NCBI RefSeq assembly: GCF_900112665.1
Contig: NZ_FOMN01000003.1
Location: 1 to 64,000, forward strand
DNA length: 64,000 nucleotides
Source: Lactobacillus bombicola
GTDB lineage: Bacteria > Bacillota > Bacilli > Lactobacillales > Lactobacillaceae
Direction: 5' to 3'
The position numbers and the translations under genes are program-made. Every line of letters starts with the position of its first letter. Positions within the stretch are counted from its first letter, which is position 1. This document shows positions 44,396 through 53,832 of the stretch, piece by piece. The notes beneath the pieces were generated by a model. The model ran no database searches. It was not told the DNA's origin and worked only from the letters and a program-made list of their open reading frames with translations.

Positions 44396-45718
44396 TTAAC
44401 CTCGTACTACAAATTTAGAAATGAAAAATCCATCACTACCATAACTATCTGGCAAAATTTTTAGCATCCCATTAGGTGCTTGCATTTTAGCTGCTTTAAA
44501 TGGTTTTAATTCAAATTCCGGGTGTTTTTTAAGGAAAATTTTTACCACATCTTCATCTTCTTCTTGTGTAATTGTACAAGTAGAATATACTAATTCGCCA
44601 CCACTTCTTAACAATGAACACACATGATCCAGTATTTGCAATTGGATTTTTTGCAAGTCAGTTAAATCAGTCAACTTCTTATTATAACGAATTTCCGGCT
44701 TGCGGCGAATTAAACCTAATCCTGAACATGGTGCATCAACTAAAACTTTATCAAATTTACCGGCTGCAAAAGCTTGATCAGCATTTCTAGCATCTAGAGC
44801 CTTAGTTGTTACTCGCTTACTGACTTTCATCCTTTGACAATTTTGTTCAACTAGATGCAATTTATTTTCATGGATATCTAACGCAATAACATTCCCCTGT
44901 GGAATATTTTCTGCTATTTGAACTGTTTTTCCGCCAGGAGCACTACAAGCGTCTAATACTTGCTCATTACCAACAAAATCAAAAGCTTGTACTGCTAAAC
45001 TAGCTGCCTCATCTTGAATAGTTATTTCACCGTTTTTAAATAAACTAGTTTTACTAATTCCACCATGACTTACAATTAATTCATTCAAATTTAATGTCGA
45101 TTCTTGTGGATTAAAACCCAATTGATTCATCTCTGAAATCACATTAGCCAAATTAGTAGCTTGCGAAACACGGACTATATTTTTAGCAGGTTCATTAATG
45201 CTAGAAAGAATACTCGCTGTACGTTCTGCTCCCCAATGTTTTAACAAATACTCAACTAACCATTCAGGTACGCTCTCTCTTACACTTAAATAAAATGGCA
45301 AATTATCTAGAGTAGGTAAAATTGGCTGACGACGAATTAAAGCACGTAAAACACCATTAACTATTCTAAAACCGTTAGAATTAACTTTGCCAAATTGCTT
45401 AGCTAATTTATTTGCTTCATTTAAAACCGCCCGATTTGGTACCTTATCCATAAAGATAATCTGATAAGCAGACATCAATAATAGCGGTCTTAAATAAATT
45501 TCTTTTAACTTAGTTTTTATTAAATCGTGTAATTGGTATTCTAAATAAATTTTATATTGAATAGTACCATAAACTATACGCGTAGCAAAATTTGAATCAT
45601 TCGCAGATAAATGTGCTTTTTGCAACTCATTATTCAAACTAATATTTGAATATGAATCCTTCTCTAAAACACGAATCAATGTATCTAAGGCAACTGCACG
45701 AGCACTTCTATTCGTCAA
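44396..45718 (-). CDS. rsmB: 16S rRNA (cytosine-967-C5)-methyltransferase RsmB
   Basis: The 440-residue methyltransferase has an N-terminal NusB-like RNA-binding domain (about 1-140) and a Rossmann methyltransferase. The latter shows VLDACSAPGGKTVQIAE, VLVDAPCSGLGLIRRKPEIR (catalytic Cys in APCSG) and LVYSTCTITQEEDE (second Cys). I chose a TTG start at 45718: GGGAG lies 9 bases upstream, and the first residues then match the family (TNRSARAVALDTL). It overlaps the fmt end by 11 bases. Confidence 0.94.
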   Translation of the reverse strand: MTNRSARAVALDTLIRVLEKDSYSNISLNNELQKAHLSANDSNFATRIVYGTIQYKIYLEYQLHDLIKTKLKEIYLRPLLLMSAYQIIFMDKVPNRAVLNEANKLAKQFGKVNSNGFRIVNGVLRALIRRQPILPTLDNLPFYLSVRESVPEWLVEYLLKHWGAERTASILSSINEPAKNIVRVSQATNLANVISEMNQLGFNPQESTLNLNELIVSHGGISKTSLFKNGEITIQDEAASLAVQAFDFVGNEQVLDACSAPGGKTVQIAENIPQGNVIALDIHENKLHLVEQNCQRMKVSKRVTTKALDARNADQAFAAGKFDKVLVDAPCSGLGLIRRKPEIRYNKKLTDLTDLQKIQLQILDHVCSLLRSGGELVYSTCTITQEEDEDVVKIFLKKHPEFELKPFKAAKMQAPNGMLKILPDSYGSDGFFISKFVVRG

Positions 45719-46652
45719 TAATCTTTTCTCCCACTTTAAATTTATCACCTTGACCATTTAAAAAGTTCTTGATGGGCATTCTTTTCTTGCCTGCAGGCTG
45801 TACCTCTGTTAAATCTAACACACTTCCACTCGCCATAGTAATAGCAAAACGACCTTTGTTATTAGCTAAACTTCCTGCTGGTAAAACTGATTTTTCTGAG
45901 CTTACTCGTGCTTGCCAAACTTTAAAACGCTTGCCATTAACCTTTAAGTACGCTCCAGGATTAGGATTAAGACCACGAATTAAATTATTTGCTTCTTGTG
46001 CAGTCATATTGAGCTTAATTTGCTCTTGTTCCTTACTAATATTAGGTGAAAAAATAACTCCAGCAGAGTCTTGTGGCGCTTTTATATTCGGATGAGCAAT
46101 GATTTGAGGTAAAGTTTTAAGTAATAAATCACGCCCAACAATTGCTAATTTATTAAAAACTGTACCCGCAGTATCTGTAGCAGCTATTTTTATTGCTTCT
46201 TGCGCATAGATGTCACCGGCATCCATTTCTTTTACCATTTCCATAATGGTTACACCAGTTTCAGTATCACCATTAATTATTGAATATTGAATTGGTGCTC
46301 CTCCGCGATATTTAGGTAAGAGTGAGCCATGAACATTAACAGCTGCTATTTTTACTGAGTTCAAAAATTTACTTGGTAAAAATTGGCCATAAGCTGCAGT
46401 TACAATTAAATCAGCATGTAAATTAATTAAAGCTTCTAATTCTTGTGACTTTGGTAATTTAATTGGTTGAAAAATAGGTAAATTAAGCTCTTCGGCTACT
46501 ATTTTTACTGGCGTTTTTTTAAGGCTTTGTTTACGACCAACTTTTTTATCAGGTTGAGTTACCACAGCCTTAATTTCATAGCCGTTTTCAACCAGGCCTT
46601 TCAAAATTGGCACTCCAAAATTAGGCGTACCCATAAAAATTACAGATGTCAT
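45708..46652 (-). CDS. fmt: Methionyl-tRNA formyltransferase
   Basis: The 314-residue enzyme formylates initiator Met-tRNA using 10-formyl-tetrahydrofolate. Visible: VIFMGTPNFGVPIL at the N-terminus, NVHGSLLPKYRGGAPIQYSI with catalytic Asn-x-His, ETGVTIMEMVKEMDAGDI, and the C-terminal oligonucleotide-binding domain with IRGLNPNPGAYL. I set the start at the ATG at 46652 with AGGGG 8 bases away. Its cofactor route is served by folD at 56283. It sits between priA and rsmB in the common order. Confidence 0.96.
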   Translation of the reverse strand: MTSVIFMGTPNFGVPILKGLVENGYEIKAVVTQPDKKVGRKQSLKKTPVKIVAEELNLPIFQPIKLPKSQELEALINLHADLIVTAAYGQFLPSKFLNSVKIAAVNVHGSLLPKYRGGAPIQYSIINGDTETGVTIMEMVKEMDAGDIYAQEAIKIAATDTAGTVFNKLAIVGRDLLLKTLPQIIAHPNIKAPQDSAGVIFSPNISKEQEQIKLNMTAQEANNLIRGLNPNPGAYLKVNGKRFKVWQARVSSEKSVLPAGSLANNKGRFAITMASGSVLDLTEVQPAGKKRMPIKNFLNGQGDKFKVGEKIIDE

Positions 46653-46665
46653 TTGCATATCCCCT

Positions 46666-49062
46666 TTATATAATGTGTTCAGGCTCGTTATCAATATATA
46701 TATTCAAACCATATTTTTTTATTTTTTGTGCAGAATTTTGAATTTGATGTAACAACTGATTTAAATTAGCCTCTTTTTTATATTTTACCAGTATTTGATA
46801 ATAATACTGATTTTTTAGACGTGAAACTGCACTGGGCGCAGGTCCTAAAATAATAGTAGTGCGTTGCAGACGTTGTTGCAACCAATTTTTTATTTTAAAT
46901 GCTTCTCTAGCAACATTTTGTTCATTCTTAGCAGCTATAGAAATTAATACTGTATAAAAGTAGGGTGAATAATTTCCTGCATGTCGCATACGCATTTCAT
47001 ACGCATAAAAACGTTCATAATCTTGAGTCTGAGCAAATTTTATTGCATAGTGATCAGGATTAAAAGTTTGAATAATAACTTCGCCCTTTTTCTCTGCCCG
47101 ACCTGCCCGACCTGCAACTTGTGTCAACAATTCAAACGTCCGTTCAGACGCATTATAGTCAGGTAACCAAAGTCCTGTATCAGCATTAATGACGCCCACT
47201 AAAGTGACATTGGGAAAATCTAATCCCTTGGCAATCATTTGGGTACCCAATAAAATATCAGCTTCATGATGACCAAATGAATCAAGAATTTTTTTAAATG
47301 CACCTTTACGTCTAGTTGTATCAACATCCATGCGCAACATTCGAGCAGCAGGTAAAAGCGTTTCTAACTCTTGCATAACTTTTTGCGTTCCTGTACCTAA
47401 AAAACGAATCTTTAAACTCTGACAATTAGGACATTTTTGCGGAATTGCGGTTGCATAGCCACAATAATGACACTGCATTTTCGCAGTATCCTTGTGCATA
47501 GTCAAAGAAAGATCACAGTTAGGACATTTCATAACATAACCGCAATCTCTACAAAGCATAAAACTTGAATAACCTCGACGATTAAGCAATAAAATAACTT
47601 GTTCTTTTTTGGCGATTCTAGTTTTTATTGCCTCAAGCAATTGAGCGGATAAATCTAGTTGATCTCCAATAAAGCTAGTTTGCTTCAAATCAATAATCTT
47701 AACTTTAGGTAAGCTCTTTTTGTTAGCCCTTTCTGGTAATTTTAAGAGCTGATAAACTCCCTTTTGAGCACGTGCTCGACTAACTAATGAAGGAGTTGCA
47801 CTACCCAATATCAGAGGACAAGAATTATACTTACTGCGCCAAATAGCAACATCTCGTGCATGGTAACGCGGAGTATCTTCTTGCTTATATGAAGACTCAT
47901 GTTCTTCGTCAATAACAATCAACCCAATATTTTTTAATGGTGCAAAAATGGCACTACGTGCTCCGACAACCACGTGCACCTCACCGCGGCGAATCCTACG
48001 CCATTCATCATAAAGTTCACCTTCTGACAATCCACTATGTAAGACAGCAATTTGCTGTCCAAAGCGTTGCTTTACCTGGGCTACCATCTGTGGCGTTAGT
48101 GAAATTTCTGGAACTAACATCAGCGCATTTTTGTCATTTGTTAACGCTTGGCTAATTGCATTTAAATATACTTCAGTTTTCCCACTACCAGTTACACCTT
48201 CTAATAAAAAGGTTTGTGCAGTTTGATTATCAATTGCACGATTTATTTTGGCCAGCGCCTCATCTTGTGCCACAGTCAGTTTGATACTTTGCTGTGATTT
48301 TGAAGTGGCAACATCAATTAACGGATCACGATATACCTCAGTAAGTTCTTTTTTTAACCACCCTTTTTTTACAGCAGAAGTCAAAGTAGCTATTTTAACT
48401 CCAGAATTCTGTTCTAAATCTACTTGCTTTTGTGGAAATTTGGTGAAATTTTCAATAATATATATTAAAAGTTGCTTTTGCTTTTGGGCATTTTGCCTAA
48501 GCGTTTCATAAATTTTGATATATTCATTTTTACTTAGTAAAAGTGAATAGTTATTCTGCATTTTAACTTGGGCTCGATTTTCGACTAAATACTCAATTTT
48601 AGCATCATGATTTCGCAGTAATTTATGGATAAAAGAAACTTCCTTAGCATCATCTACTTTAGTTAAATCAATTAATCCCCTTTTAAAAAGCGGCATCCTT
48701 TTAGCTTTATCTGAAATTGGCGTTAAGATTTTACGATAATTTGCTCGCATCACCCGAGGGAGCATTGCTTTTAAAATAGAAATTCGATAAGAAAAATTTT
48801 CATTTGCCAATGTTTTAGATAAATCAACTAATTCAGTAGTTAGTGGTGGTTGTTCATCTACTACTAAAAGAAGGTCCTTAAGTTTCCCTTGAAACTTGCT
48901 TGTCTGACTTAACCCAACGACAAATCCTTGCAATTTGCGTGAACCAAAAGGGACGAATACTCGAGAACCTACTGCAACTTCTTTGAGCTCATTAGGAATA
49001 TGATATTCAAAAATACGATCTGTCTGTTTAGCTGCTATGTCAACGATTATTTGTGCAATCAT
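46666..49062 (-). CDS. priA: Primosomal protein N' (PriA helicase)
   Basis: The 798-residue superfamily 2 helicase reloads the replisome at repaired or stalled forks. The N-terminal 3'-end-binding domain spans about 1-105. The helicase has Walker A GVTGSGKTEVY, Walker B LIVIDEEHESSYKQ and GSATPSLVS. The zinc-binding insert has eight cysteines in CRDCGYVMKCPNC and CHYCG...CPNC. GTGTQKVMQELE follows. The start is the ATG at 49062 behind AAGGTG. A strong terminator upstream separates it from rpoZ. Confidence 0.97.
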   Translation of the reverse strand: MIAQIIVDIAAKQTDRIFEYHIPNELKEVAVGSRVFVPFGSRKLQGFVVGLSQTSKFQGKLKDLLLVVDEQPPLTTELVDLSKTLANENFSYRISILKAMLPRVMRANYRKILTPISDKAKRMPLFKRGLIDLTKVDDAKEVSFIHKLLRNHDAKIEYLVENRAQVKMQNNYSLLLSKNEYIKIYETLRQNAQKQKQLLIYIIENFTKFPQKQVDLEQNSGVKIATLTSAVKKGWLKKELTEVYRDPLIDVATSKSQQSIKLTVAQDEALAKINRAIDNQTAQTFLLEGVTGSGKTEVYLNAISQALTNDKNALMLVPEISLTPQMVAQVKQRFGQQIAVLHSGLSEGELYDEWRRIRRGEVHVVVGARSAIFAPLKNIGLIVIDEEHESSYKQEDTPRYHARDVAIWRSKYNSCPLILGSATPSLVSRARAQKGVYQLLKLPERANKKSLPKVKIIDLKQTSFIGDQLDLSAQLLEAIKTRIAKKEQVILLLNRRGYSSFMLCRDCGYVMKCPNCDLSLTMHKDTAKMQCHYCGYATAIPQKCPNCQSLKIRFLGTGTQKVMQELETLLPAARMLRMDVDTTRRKGAFKKILDSFGHHEADILLGTQMIAKGLDFPNVTLVGVINADTGLWLPDYNASERTFELLTQVAGRAGRAEKKGEVIIQTFNPDHYAIKFAQTQDYERFYAYEMRMRHAGNYSPYFYTVLISIAAKNEQNVAREAFKIKNWLQQRLQRTTIILGPAPSAVSRLKNQYYYQILVKYKKEANLNQLLHQIQNSAQKIKKYGLNIYIDNEPEHII

Positions 49063-49082
49063 TATAACAATCACCTTCAAAA

Positions 49083-49114
49083 ATGGCCTCCATCTTTTTA
49101 TAGATGGAGGCCAT
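49083..49114 (-). terminator. rpoZ terminator
   Basis: A perfect 12-base stem (49083-49094 with 49103-49114) and an 8-base loop, followed by TTTTT on the minus strand. It ends the gmk-rpoZ unit. Confidence 0.9.
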
Positions 49115-49136
49115 AAAATTTTTAACTAACTATTAG

Positions 49137-49346
49137 TTAACCTTGTGATTTGGAATCAACGGTAACCTTACCAGCTTCAATCTCTTCAAGGGCTCTACCA
49201 ACGGGTTTTAATGCTTTGTAATTTTTAAGTGCTTCTGGTTCACCCACTTCTAATTCATGTGCTCGCTTGGCAGCTAACACAGATAATGAATAGCGTGAAT
49301 CTACGCGATCTAATAATTTATCGATTGATGGATATGTAACTCTCAT
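49137..49346 (-). CDS. rpoZ: RNA polymerase omega subunit
   Basis: The 69-residue subunit stabilises the beta' subunit of RNA polymerase. Family features: [28 protein letters not shown] and [10 protein letters not shown] (family core). Start set at the ATG at 49346 after GGGAGG, just past the gmk stop. The gmk-rpoZ-priA-fmt-rsmB order is classical. Confidence 0.96.
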   Translation of the reverse strand: MRVTYPSIDKLLDRVDSRYSLSVLAAKRAHELEVGEPEALKNYKALKPVGRALEEIEAGKVTVDSKSQG

Positions 49347-49347
49347 C

Positions 49348-49962
49348 TTAATCCTCCCTGACCATTTTACGATATGTGTCAATAACTCGCTTTACACTAA
49401 CATGCTCAGCATCAACAATTGCCTTAATATGATCTACAGCATTGGCAACTGTATCATTAACAACGGCATAATCATAATCTTGCATGACTAATATTTCTTG
49501 ACGTGCTTGATTAATTCGTCCTAGAATCACATCTTCTGACTCAGTGCCACGATTTTCTAGGCGTAAATGCAATGTATGTAAATCTGGCGGCGTCAAAAAG
49601 ATAAATACACCATCGGGCATTTTTTCTCTAACAGTTTTTGCTCCATTGACATCAATTTCAAGTAAAACATCTTTACCTTCATCTAACATCTTTTTAACTG
49701 GCGCAAATGGTGTCCCATAATAATTATTTACATATTTATTATATTCTAAAAGTTCACCCTGCTTAATAGCTTCCCCAAACTTCTCTTCGCTAACAAAATA
49801 ATAATCTTGCCCGTCAACTTCACCTGGTCTCGGCTTTCTAGTTGTCATCGAAACTGAATATTCAAACGGAAAAACTTTATTTTCAACAATTGCACTTTTA
49901 ACGGTTCCTTTTCCAACTCCAGAAGGTCCCGAAAGGACAAGTAACAAACCTTTTTCTGTCAT
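49348..49962 (-). CDS. gmk: Guanylate kinase
   Basis: The 204-residue enzyme phosphorylates GMP to GDP. P-loop [12 protein letters not shown] (about 10-21), the GMP-binding [20 protein letters not shown] and [14 protein letters not shown] are intact. Length is typical. It ends one base before the rpoZ start, so the two are coupled. A strong TATAAT -10 box lies upstream at 49986-49991 (minus strand) with a poor -35. Family members help balance guanine nucleotide and (p)ppGpp pools. Confidence 0.97.
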   Translation of the reverse strand: MTEKGLLLVLSGPSGVGKGTVKSAIVENKVFPFEYSVSMTTRKPRPGEVDGQDYYFVSEEKFGEAIKQGELLEYNKYVNNYYGTPFAPVKKMLDEGKDVLLEIDVNGAKTVREKMPDGVFIFLTPPDLHTLHLRLENRGTESEDVILGRINQARQEILVMQDYDYAVVNDTVANAVDHIKAIVDAEHVSVKRVIDTYRKMVRED

Positions 49963-49985
49963 GCCATACTCCCCTATAAAAAGCT

Positions 49986-49991
49986 ATTATA
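49986..49991 (-). promoter_or_regulatory. gmk -10 box
   Basis: A perfect TATAAT on the minus strand lies about 24 bases before the gmk start. No clear -35 box at the proper spacing was found. Confidence 0.45.
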
Positions 49992-50057
49992 TCTAGTTTG
50001 CACTAAAATAAGGATATTTTCAAGTTAAGATGTTTTTTAATTTTATGAATTAAAAAC

Positions 50058-50086
50058 TTGTTTTTTTAAACAAATGTTCTTATAAT
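50058..50086 (+). promoter_or_regulatory. Promoter of the SOS-controlled small gene
   Basis: A -35 box TTGTTT (50058-50063) and a perfect -10 box TATAAT (50081-50086) with a 17-base spacer. A LexA box fills the spacer. Confidence 0.75.
50068..50079. promoter_or_regulatory. LexA box 1
   Basis: AAACAAATGTTC is the exact reverse complement of the SOS box at lexA (7639-7650). It lies between the -35 and -10 boxes, where LexA would block RNA polymerase. Confidence 0.8.
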
Positions 50087-50095
50087 AAATATATC

Positions 50096-50107
50096 AAACA
50101 AATGTTC
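50096..50107. promoter_or_regulatory. LexA box 2
   Basis: A second exact copy of AAACAAATGTTC, 28 bases after box 1 and downstream of the -10 box. Two boxes in one promoter predict tight SOS repression. Confidence 0.8.
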
Positions 50108-50131
50108 GCATAGATGATGAGAGGAGCAAAA

Positions 50132-50407
50132 ATGAAAAATTCACTAAAAAAAATTTATCATTACCTATTTGATTACGATAATAACAAGCCTGATGGTACG
50201 AATCAATATAGCAGTGAGATTTTAACTTTACTTACGATGGCCATGCATAATCAAAAATATGTATTAGTGACTTTTCAAGATGGACAAAGTGAAATCGGAC
50301 AAGTAAACCAGCAACTTTCAGCTCAAAAATTTATTTTGCGTTCAACTAATCAAAAACTCTTACACATTGTTGACATTAATTACCTTATAAGAGTTGATCT
50401 GGCCTAA
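50132..50407 (+). CDS. Small SOS-regulated protein, possibly YolD-like
   Basis: The 91-residue protein is not firmly recognised. The N-terminal part (about 1-40) is helical. The C-terminal part (about 48-91) reads as a small beta domain (YVLVTFQDGQSEIGQVNQQL; FILRS; LHIVDINYLIRVDL). This resembles the YolD-like family, small SOS-induced proteins often encoded beside Y-family polymerases of the UvrX/UmuC type. No such polymerase is next to it here. The start is the ATG at 50132 with GAGGAG 5 bases upstream. Two exact LexA boxes lie in its promoter. It is monocistronic, convergent with the GNAT gene through a shared terminator. SOS control is well supported; the family call is tentative. Confidence 0.78.
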   Translation: MKNSLKKIYHYLFDYDNNKPDGTNQYSSEILTLLTMAMHNQKYVLVTFQDGQSEIGQVNQQLSAQKFILRSTNQKLLHIVDINYLIRVDLA

Positions 50408-50422
50408 ATAATTTTTTAATTA

Positions 50423-50450
50423 AAAAATACGGACTGATGTCCGTATTTTT
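50423..50450. terminator. Bidirectional terminator
   Basis: A perfect 12-base stem (50423-50434 with 50439-50450) with loop TGAT and A/T tails on both sides, shared by the convergent small SOS gene and the GNAT gene. It overlaps the GNAT stop codon. Confidence 0.92.
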
Positions 50451-51324
50451 AGTTAATTTTATTTTTTAAATAAACATTTTCACTTTTTATTTCAAATCCT
50501 GCCGCTAAATATGCCTTGATGGCGGGAATATTATTAATATCTACATCAAGTACAAATTCTTTTACGCCTTTTTTTCCCAATTGGTACATCATTTCTTTAA
50601 TAAAAAATGTACCAAAGCCTCGATTGCAATACTTGTGCGCAATAAATAAGCCAAAAAAATAAGCATACTTACTAATATCAGCTGCGCAATAACCTATAAT
50701 TTGATTATGATACAGCAACACAAAACTAAATTGATTTAAATTTCGTAATCCTTGAGTAAGGTAGTTAAGTGACATTGTTAAATCATTATCAAAGGCTGCA
50801 CTATGCAACACTGCAGTTTCTTTAACTTTATCCTTTGTTAACAAACATAGCCTTAAATCTTGCTTTAATCGACTATCATTTGCATTAGCAAGCGGATTTT
50901 GGGTCCGCATATTATATTCTTCATCCACTACTTTTAATTTTGTTTTACCTAAAAATTGGGGATGCTCATCTAAAAATCTTTGCTCAGATGCATAATTAAA
51001 ATTACTGTAGCCGTATTTATTTAAAATTATTTTAGCCCGGTTAATCAAAGTCGTAGCTATTTTTCTTTGTCGAAATTTTGGCAAAACATATATATATAAA
51101 TCAATTTCTTCATCAGGTTTATCATCTGCATAAATCATCAGAAAGCCCACCAGCAAATCGTTTTGATAGGCCAAAATAAAAGCAGGCATGTCTGAAAAAT
51201 AATTGTATTCGTTACTTAAATATGGATCTGAATATGTATGATCATGGCTATGAATTTCATTCATTAATGTTTTAACCTGTTTAATTTCTTCATTCGCTAA
51301 AACTTTTTTCGCAATAATTTCCAT
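50449..51324 (-). CDS. GNAT acetyltransferase with two tandem domains
   Basis: The 291-residue protein appears to hold two GNAT folds. The first (about 1-130) has LVGFLMIYADD, then the acetyl-CoA site LPKFRQRKIATTLINRA. The second (about 155-291) has IIGYCAAD, HKYCNRGFGTFFIKEMM and VDINNIPAIKAYLAAGFEI. The family transfers acetyl groups to small molecules or proteins; the substrate is unknown. It is the last gene of the folD-to-recN run, 2 bases after the recN stop, so it is co-transcribed with DNA-repair and isoprenoid genes without an obvious functional link. Confidence 0.85.
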   Translation of the reverse strand: MEIIAKKVLANEEIKQVKTLMNEIHSHDHTYSDPYLSNEYNYFSDMPAFILAYQNDLLVGFLMIYADDKPDEEIDLYIYVLPKFRQRKIATTLINRAKIILNKYGYSNFNYASEQRFLDEHPQFLGKTKLKVVDEEYNMRTQNPLANANDSRLKQDLRLCLLTKDKVKETAVLHSAAFDNDLTMSLNYLTQGLRNLNQFSFVLLYHNQIIGYCAADISKYAYFFGLFIAHKYCNRGFGTFFIKEMMYQLGKKGVKEFVLDVDINNIPAIKAYLAAGFEIKSENVYLKNKIN

Positions 51325-51326
51325 AA

Positions 51327-53009
51327 TTAATTCCGCTCTTTAAAACTTTTTAGCAAATCTTTTGCATTTTGTTTGGCAGCCTGAGTTACATCACTCCCAG
51401 CCATCATTTCAGCAATTGCAGTTACTGTTTCCTCTTGAGTAAGTGGGCCAATTTGGGTATAAGTTGCCCCGTCTTTTACTTCTTTGGCCACTAAGTATTT
51501 TTGATCACTGGCAGCTGCCACTTGAGGAGAATGAGTTATTACAATGACCTGTTTATTTTTCCCAATTGAGTGCAATTTTTTTCCAATTGCGGCCGATACT
51601 CGGCCTGAAACTCCCGTATCGACTTCATCAAAAATCATAGTTCCGACTGGCTCTACCTGACTAAAAATTGATTTTAGAGCTAAAATTAAACGTGACTGTT
51701 CACCCCCAGAAACAATTTTAACTAATGGCATTAATTCTTCACCTGGATTAGGCGAGATTAAAAACACAACTGCATCAGTTCCTGTACTAGTGAATGCTTT
51801 AGTGTTTTTCAAGTCTATTACAAATCGAGCCTTTGCCATATAAAGATCTGCCAATTCGTGTTTAATCTTTTCTTCAAGTATATTTACAATTTTTTCTCTT
51901 AATTGATGTAATTCAGTAGCTTCTTTGGTTAATTTACGTTCAATCTCTATTACCTGTTGTTCTAGGTGATTTTCATCTAAACCACCTGTTTCAAATTGAT
52001 TCAGTTCTTTTTGCACTTTTTTATAAAAAGCAAACACATTAGTCAAACTAGGACCGTATTTTTTCTTTAGCGAATTTAGTAAGTCAATCCGATTAGATAC
52101 ATATTGATATCTTTCTTCATCAAAATCTAGTCCATCAAGAACATTGGAAAGCTCACTCCTTGCATCACTTAAAGCAAAAACTCCATCATCAATAGTTTTA
52201 GCAATATCTTTAAATTTAGCCCCGTATTCAGTTAATTCTTGCGCTGCATTCTGAGCATTTCCTAATAATTCTTCAATTCCATGTTCGTCATCATCAAATA
52301 ATTGTATTAAATAATTAGCAGTATCAACTATTTTCTGATAATTATTCAGTTCATTATATTCTTCTTCTAATTGCTCGTCTTCATTTGGATCAGTTAGGTT
52401 TGCGGCCCTTAACTCCTCATTTTGAAAAGATAATATATCTTGCTTTTGCGCCAATTCTTGAGCATCATTACGTAAATGATTTAAGCGTGTAGTCAATTTT
52501 TGCCATGTTTTAAAATCAATTTGGTATTGAGCTAATTTTTCTTTAAAATCTGCGGGAGCATAATCATCCACTAAATCTATTTGGCGGTCTTGATTCATTA
52601 AAATTTGTTGATCATTTTGACCATGAATATCTACTAAATAATTGCCTAATTCACGTAAAACGTTAATTGTAGTCAATTGCCCATTTATCCGAACAACATT
52701 GCGCCCTTTAACAGCTAATTCACGACTAATAATTAGTTGTCCTTCTGAATCTGGCAACCCGTACTTATCACAGATTTGCGCAATTTGCCTAGATTGACCA
52801 ACTTCAAATAGCCCCGTAATCACCGCCTTAGTTTCGCCACTACGCACCATCTCTTTTTGACTACGACCACCCATTAGTAGTGAAACTGCATCAATAATAA
52901 TCGATTTTCCAGCACCCGTTTCACCAATTAAAGCTGTCATATTTTCTTGAAAGCGAACCTTTAAAGCCTTAATAATGGCAAAGTTTTTAATATCCAGTTC
53001 AACTAACAT
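51327..53009 (-). CDS. recN: DNA repair protein RecN
   Basis: The 560-residue SMC-like ATPase acts early at DNA double-strand breaks. Walker A GETGAGKSIIIDA lies near residue 30. A coiled coil spans about 155-380. The C-terminal head has the signature VSGGEQSRLILALKS and Walker B MIFDEVDTGVSG. Start ATG at 53009 with AGGAG. It lies 10 bases after tlyA. No LexA box was seen directly upstream, where none would be expected inside an operon. argR, which commonly precedes recN in Firmicutes, is absent. Confidence 0.97.
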   Translation of the reverse strand: MLVELDIKNFAIIKALKVRFQENMTALIGETGAGKSIIIDAVSLLMGGRSQKEMVRSGETKAVITGLFEVGQSRQIAQICDKYGLPDSEGQLIISRELAVKGRNVVRINGQLTTINVLRELGNYLVDIHGQNDQQILMNQDRQIDLVDDYAPADFKEKLAQYQIDFKTWQKLTTRLNHLRNDAQELAQKQDILSFQNEELRAANLTDPNEDEQLEEEYNELNNYQKIVDTANYLIQLFDDDEHGIEELLGNAQNAAQELTEYGAKFKDIAKTIDDGVFALSDARSELSNVLDGLDFDEERYQYVSNRIDLLNSLKKKYGPSLTNVFAFYKKVQKELNQFETGGLDENHLEQQVIEIERKLTKEATELHQLREKIVNILEEKIKHELADLYMAKARFVIDLKNTKAFTSTGTDAVVFLISPNPGEELMPLVKIVSGGEQSRLILALKSIFSQVEPVGTMIFDEVDTGVSGRVSAAIGKKLHSIGKNKQVIVITHSPQVAAASDQKYLVAKEVKDGATYTQIGPLTQEETVTAIAEMMAGSDVTQAAKQNAKDLLKSFKERN

Positions 53010-53019
53010 GCTTTTTCTC

Positions 53020-53832
53020 CTAAAGTCCTTTTACTGCTCGTTCAACAATCTCTGCGGGCGTATTTGGCCAAATTAATTTACCGCCATCTCTTTCATTTTT
53101 TTGCAAATGAATTAAAAACTCTATGTTTCCCTTTCCCCCTTTAATCGGTGAATAGTCAACTGCTAACACATTAAAGCCAATTGCTAAAGCTTGCTCAATC
53201 GTATGCTTTATTACCGCACAATGAACGTGATGATCATTTACTATACCATGCTTACCAACGTTTTCTGGACCAGCTTCAAATTGTGGCTTAATTAAGCAAA
53301 CTGCCTCACACTGATCTTTTAAAATTTGATACATAGGTGGCATAATTAAATCAAGAGATATAAAAGATACATCGGTCATAGCAAAGTCAGGCAAACCCTT
53401 AGTAAAGTCTTCTGGTTTACTATAGCGAAAATTTTGTTTTTCCATAACTTCTACACGCAAGTCATCACGTAATTGCCAAGCTAACTGATTATAACCAACA
53501 TCAAGAGCATAAACTAATTTAGCCCCATTTTGTAATGCCACATCAGTAAAGCCGCCAGTTGAAGCACCAATATCTAGACAAATTTTATCGGTCAAATCAA
53601 TATTGAAAACTTTTAAAGCTTTTTCTAACTTTAAACCACCACGTGAGACATATTTTTTCCCTGAATTTTTAATAAAAAATTGCTCATCACTGGGAAAACT
53701 TGTACCACTTTTATCAATTCGTTGATGATTATGATCACAAACCAGTCCGGCCATAATTGCACGTTGTGCTTGCGTTCGTGAATTAAATAATCCTTGTTTA
53801 GCTAGTAAAATATCTGCTCTTTCTTTTGCCAT
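53020..53832 (-). CDS. tlyA: TlyA family rRNA methyltransferase (YqxC)
   Basis: The 270-residue protein has an N-terminal S4 RNA-binding domain (about 1-62; ERADILLAKQGLFNSRTQAQ) and an FtsJ-type methyltransferase domain with CLDIGASTGGFTDVALQNGA (S-adenosylmethionine site), YALDVGYNQLAWQLR and FAMTDVSFISLD. TlyA enzymes 2'-O-methylate rRNA; some relatives act as hemolysins, a name carried over into annotations. It sits between ispA and recN, as in Bacillus. Confidence 0.93.
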   Translation of the reverse strand: MAKERADILLAKQGLFNSRTQAQRAIMAGLVCDHNHQRIDKSGTSFPSDEQFFIKNSGKKYVSRGGLKLEKALKVFNIDLTDKICLDIGASTGGFTDVALQNGAKLVYALDVGYNQLAWQLRDDLRVEVMEKQNFRYSKPEDFTKGLPDFAMTDVSFISLDLIMPPMYQILKDQCEAVCLIKPQFEAGPENVGKHGIVNDHHVHCAVIKHTIEQALAIGFNVLAVDYSPIKGGKGNIEFLIHLQKNERDGGKLIWPNTPAEIVERAVKGL

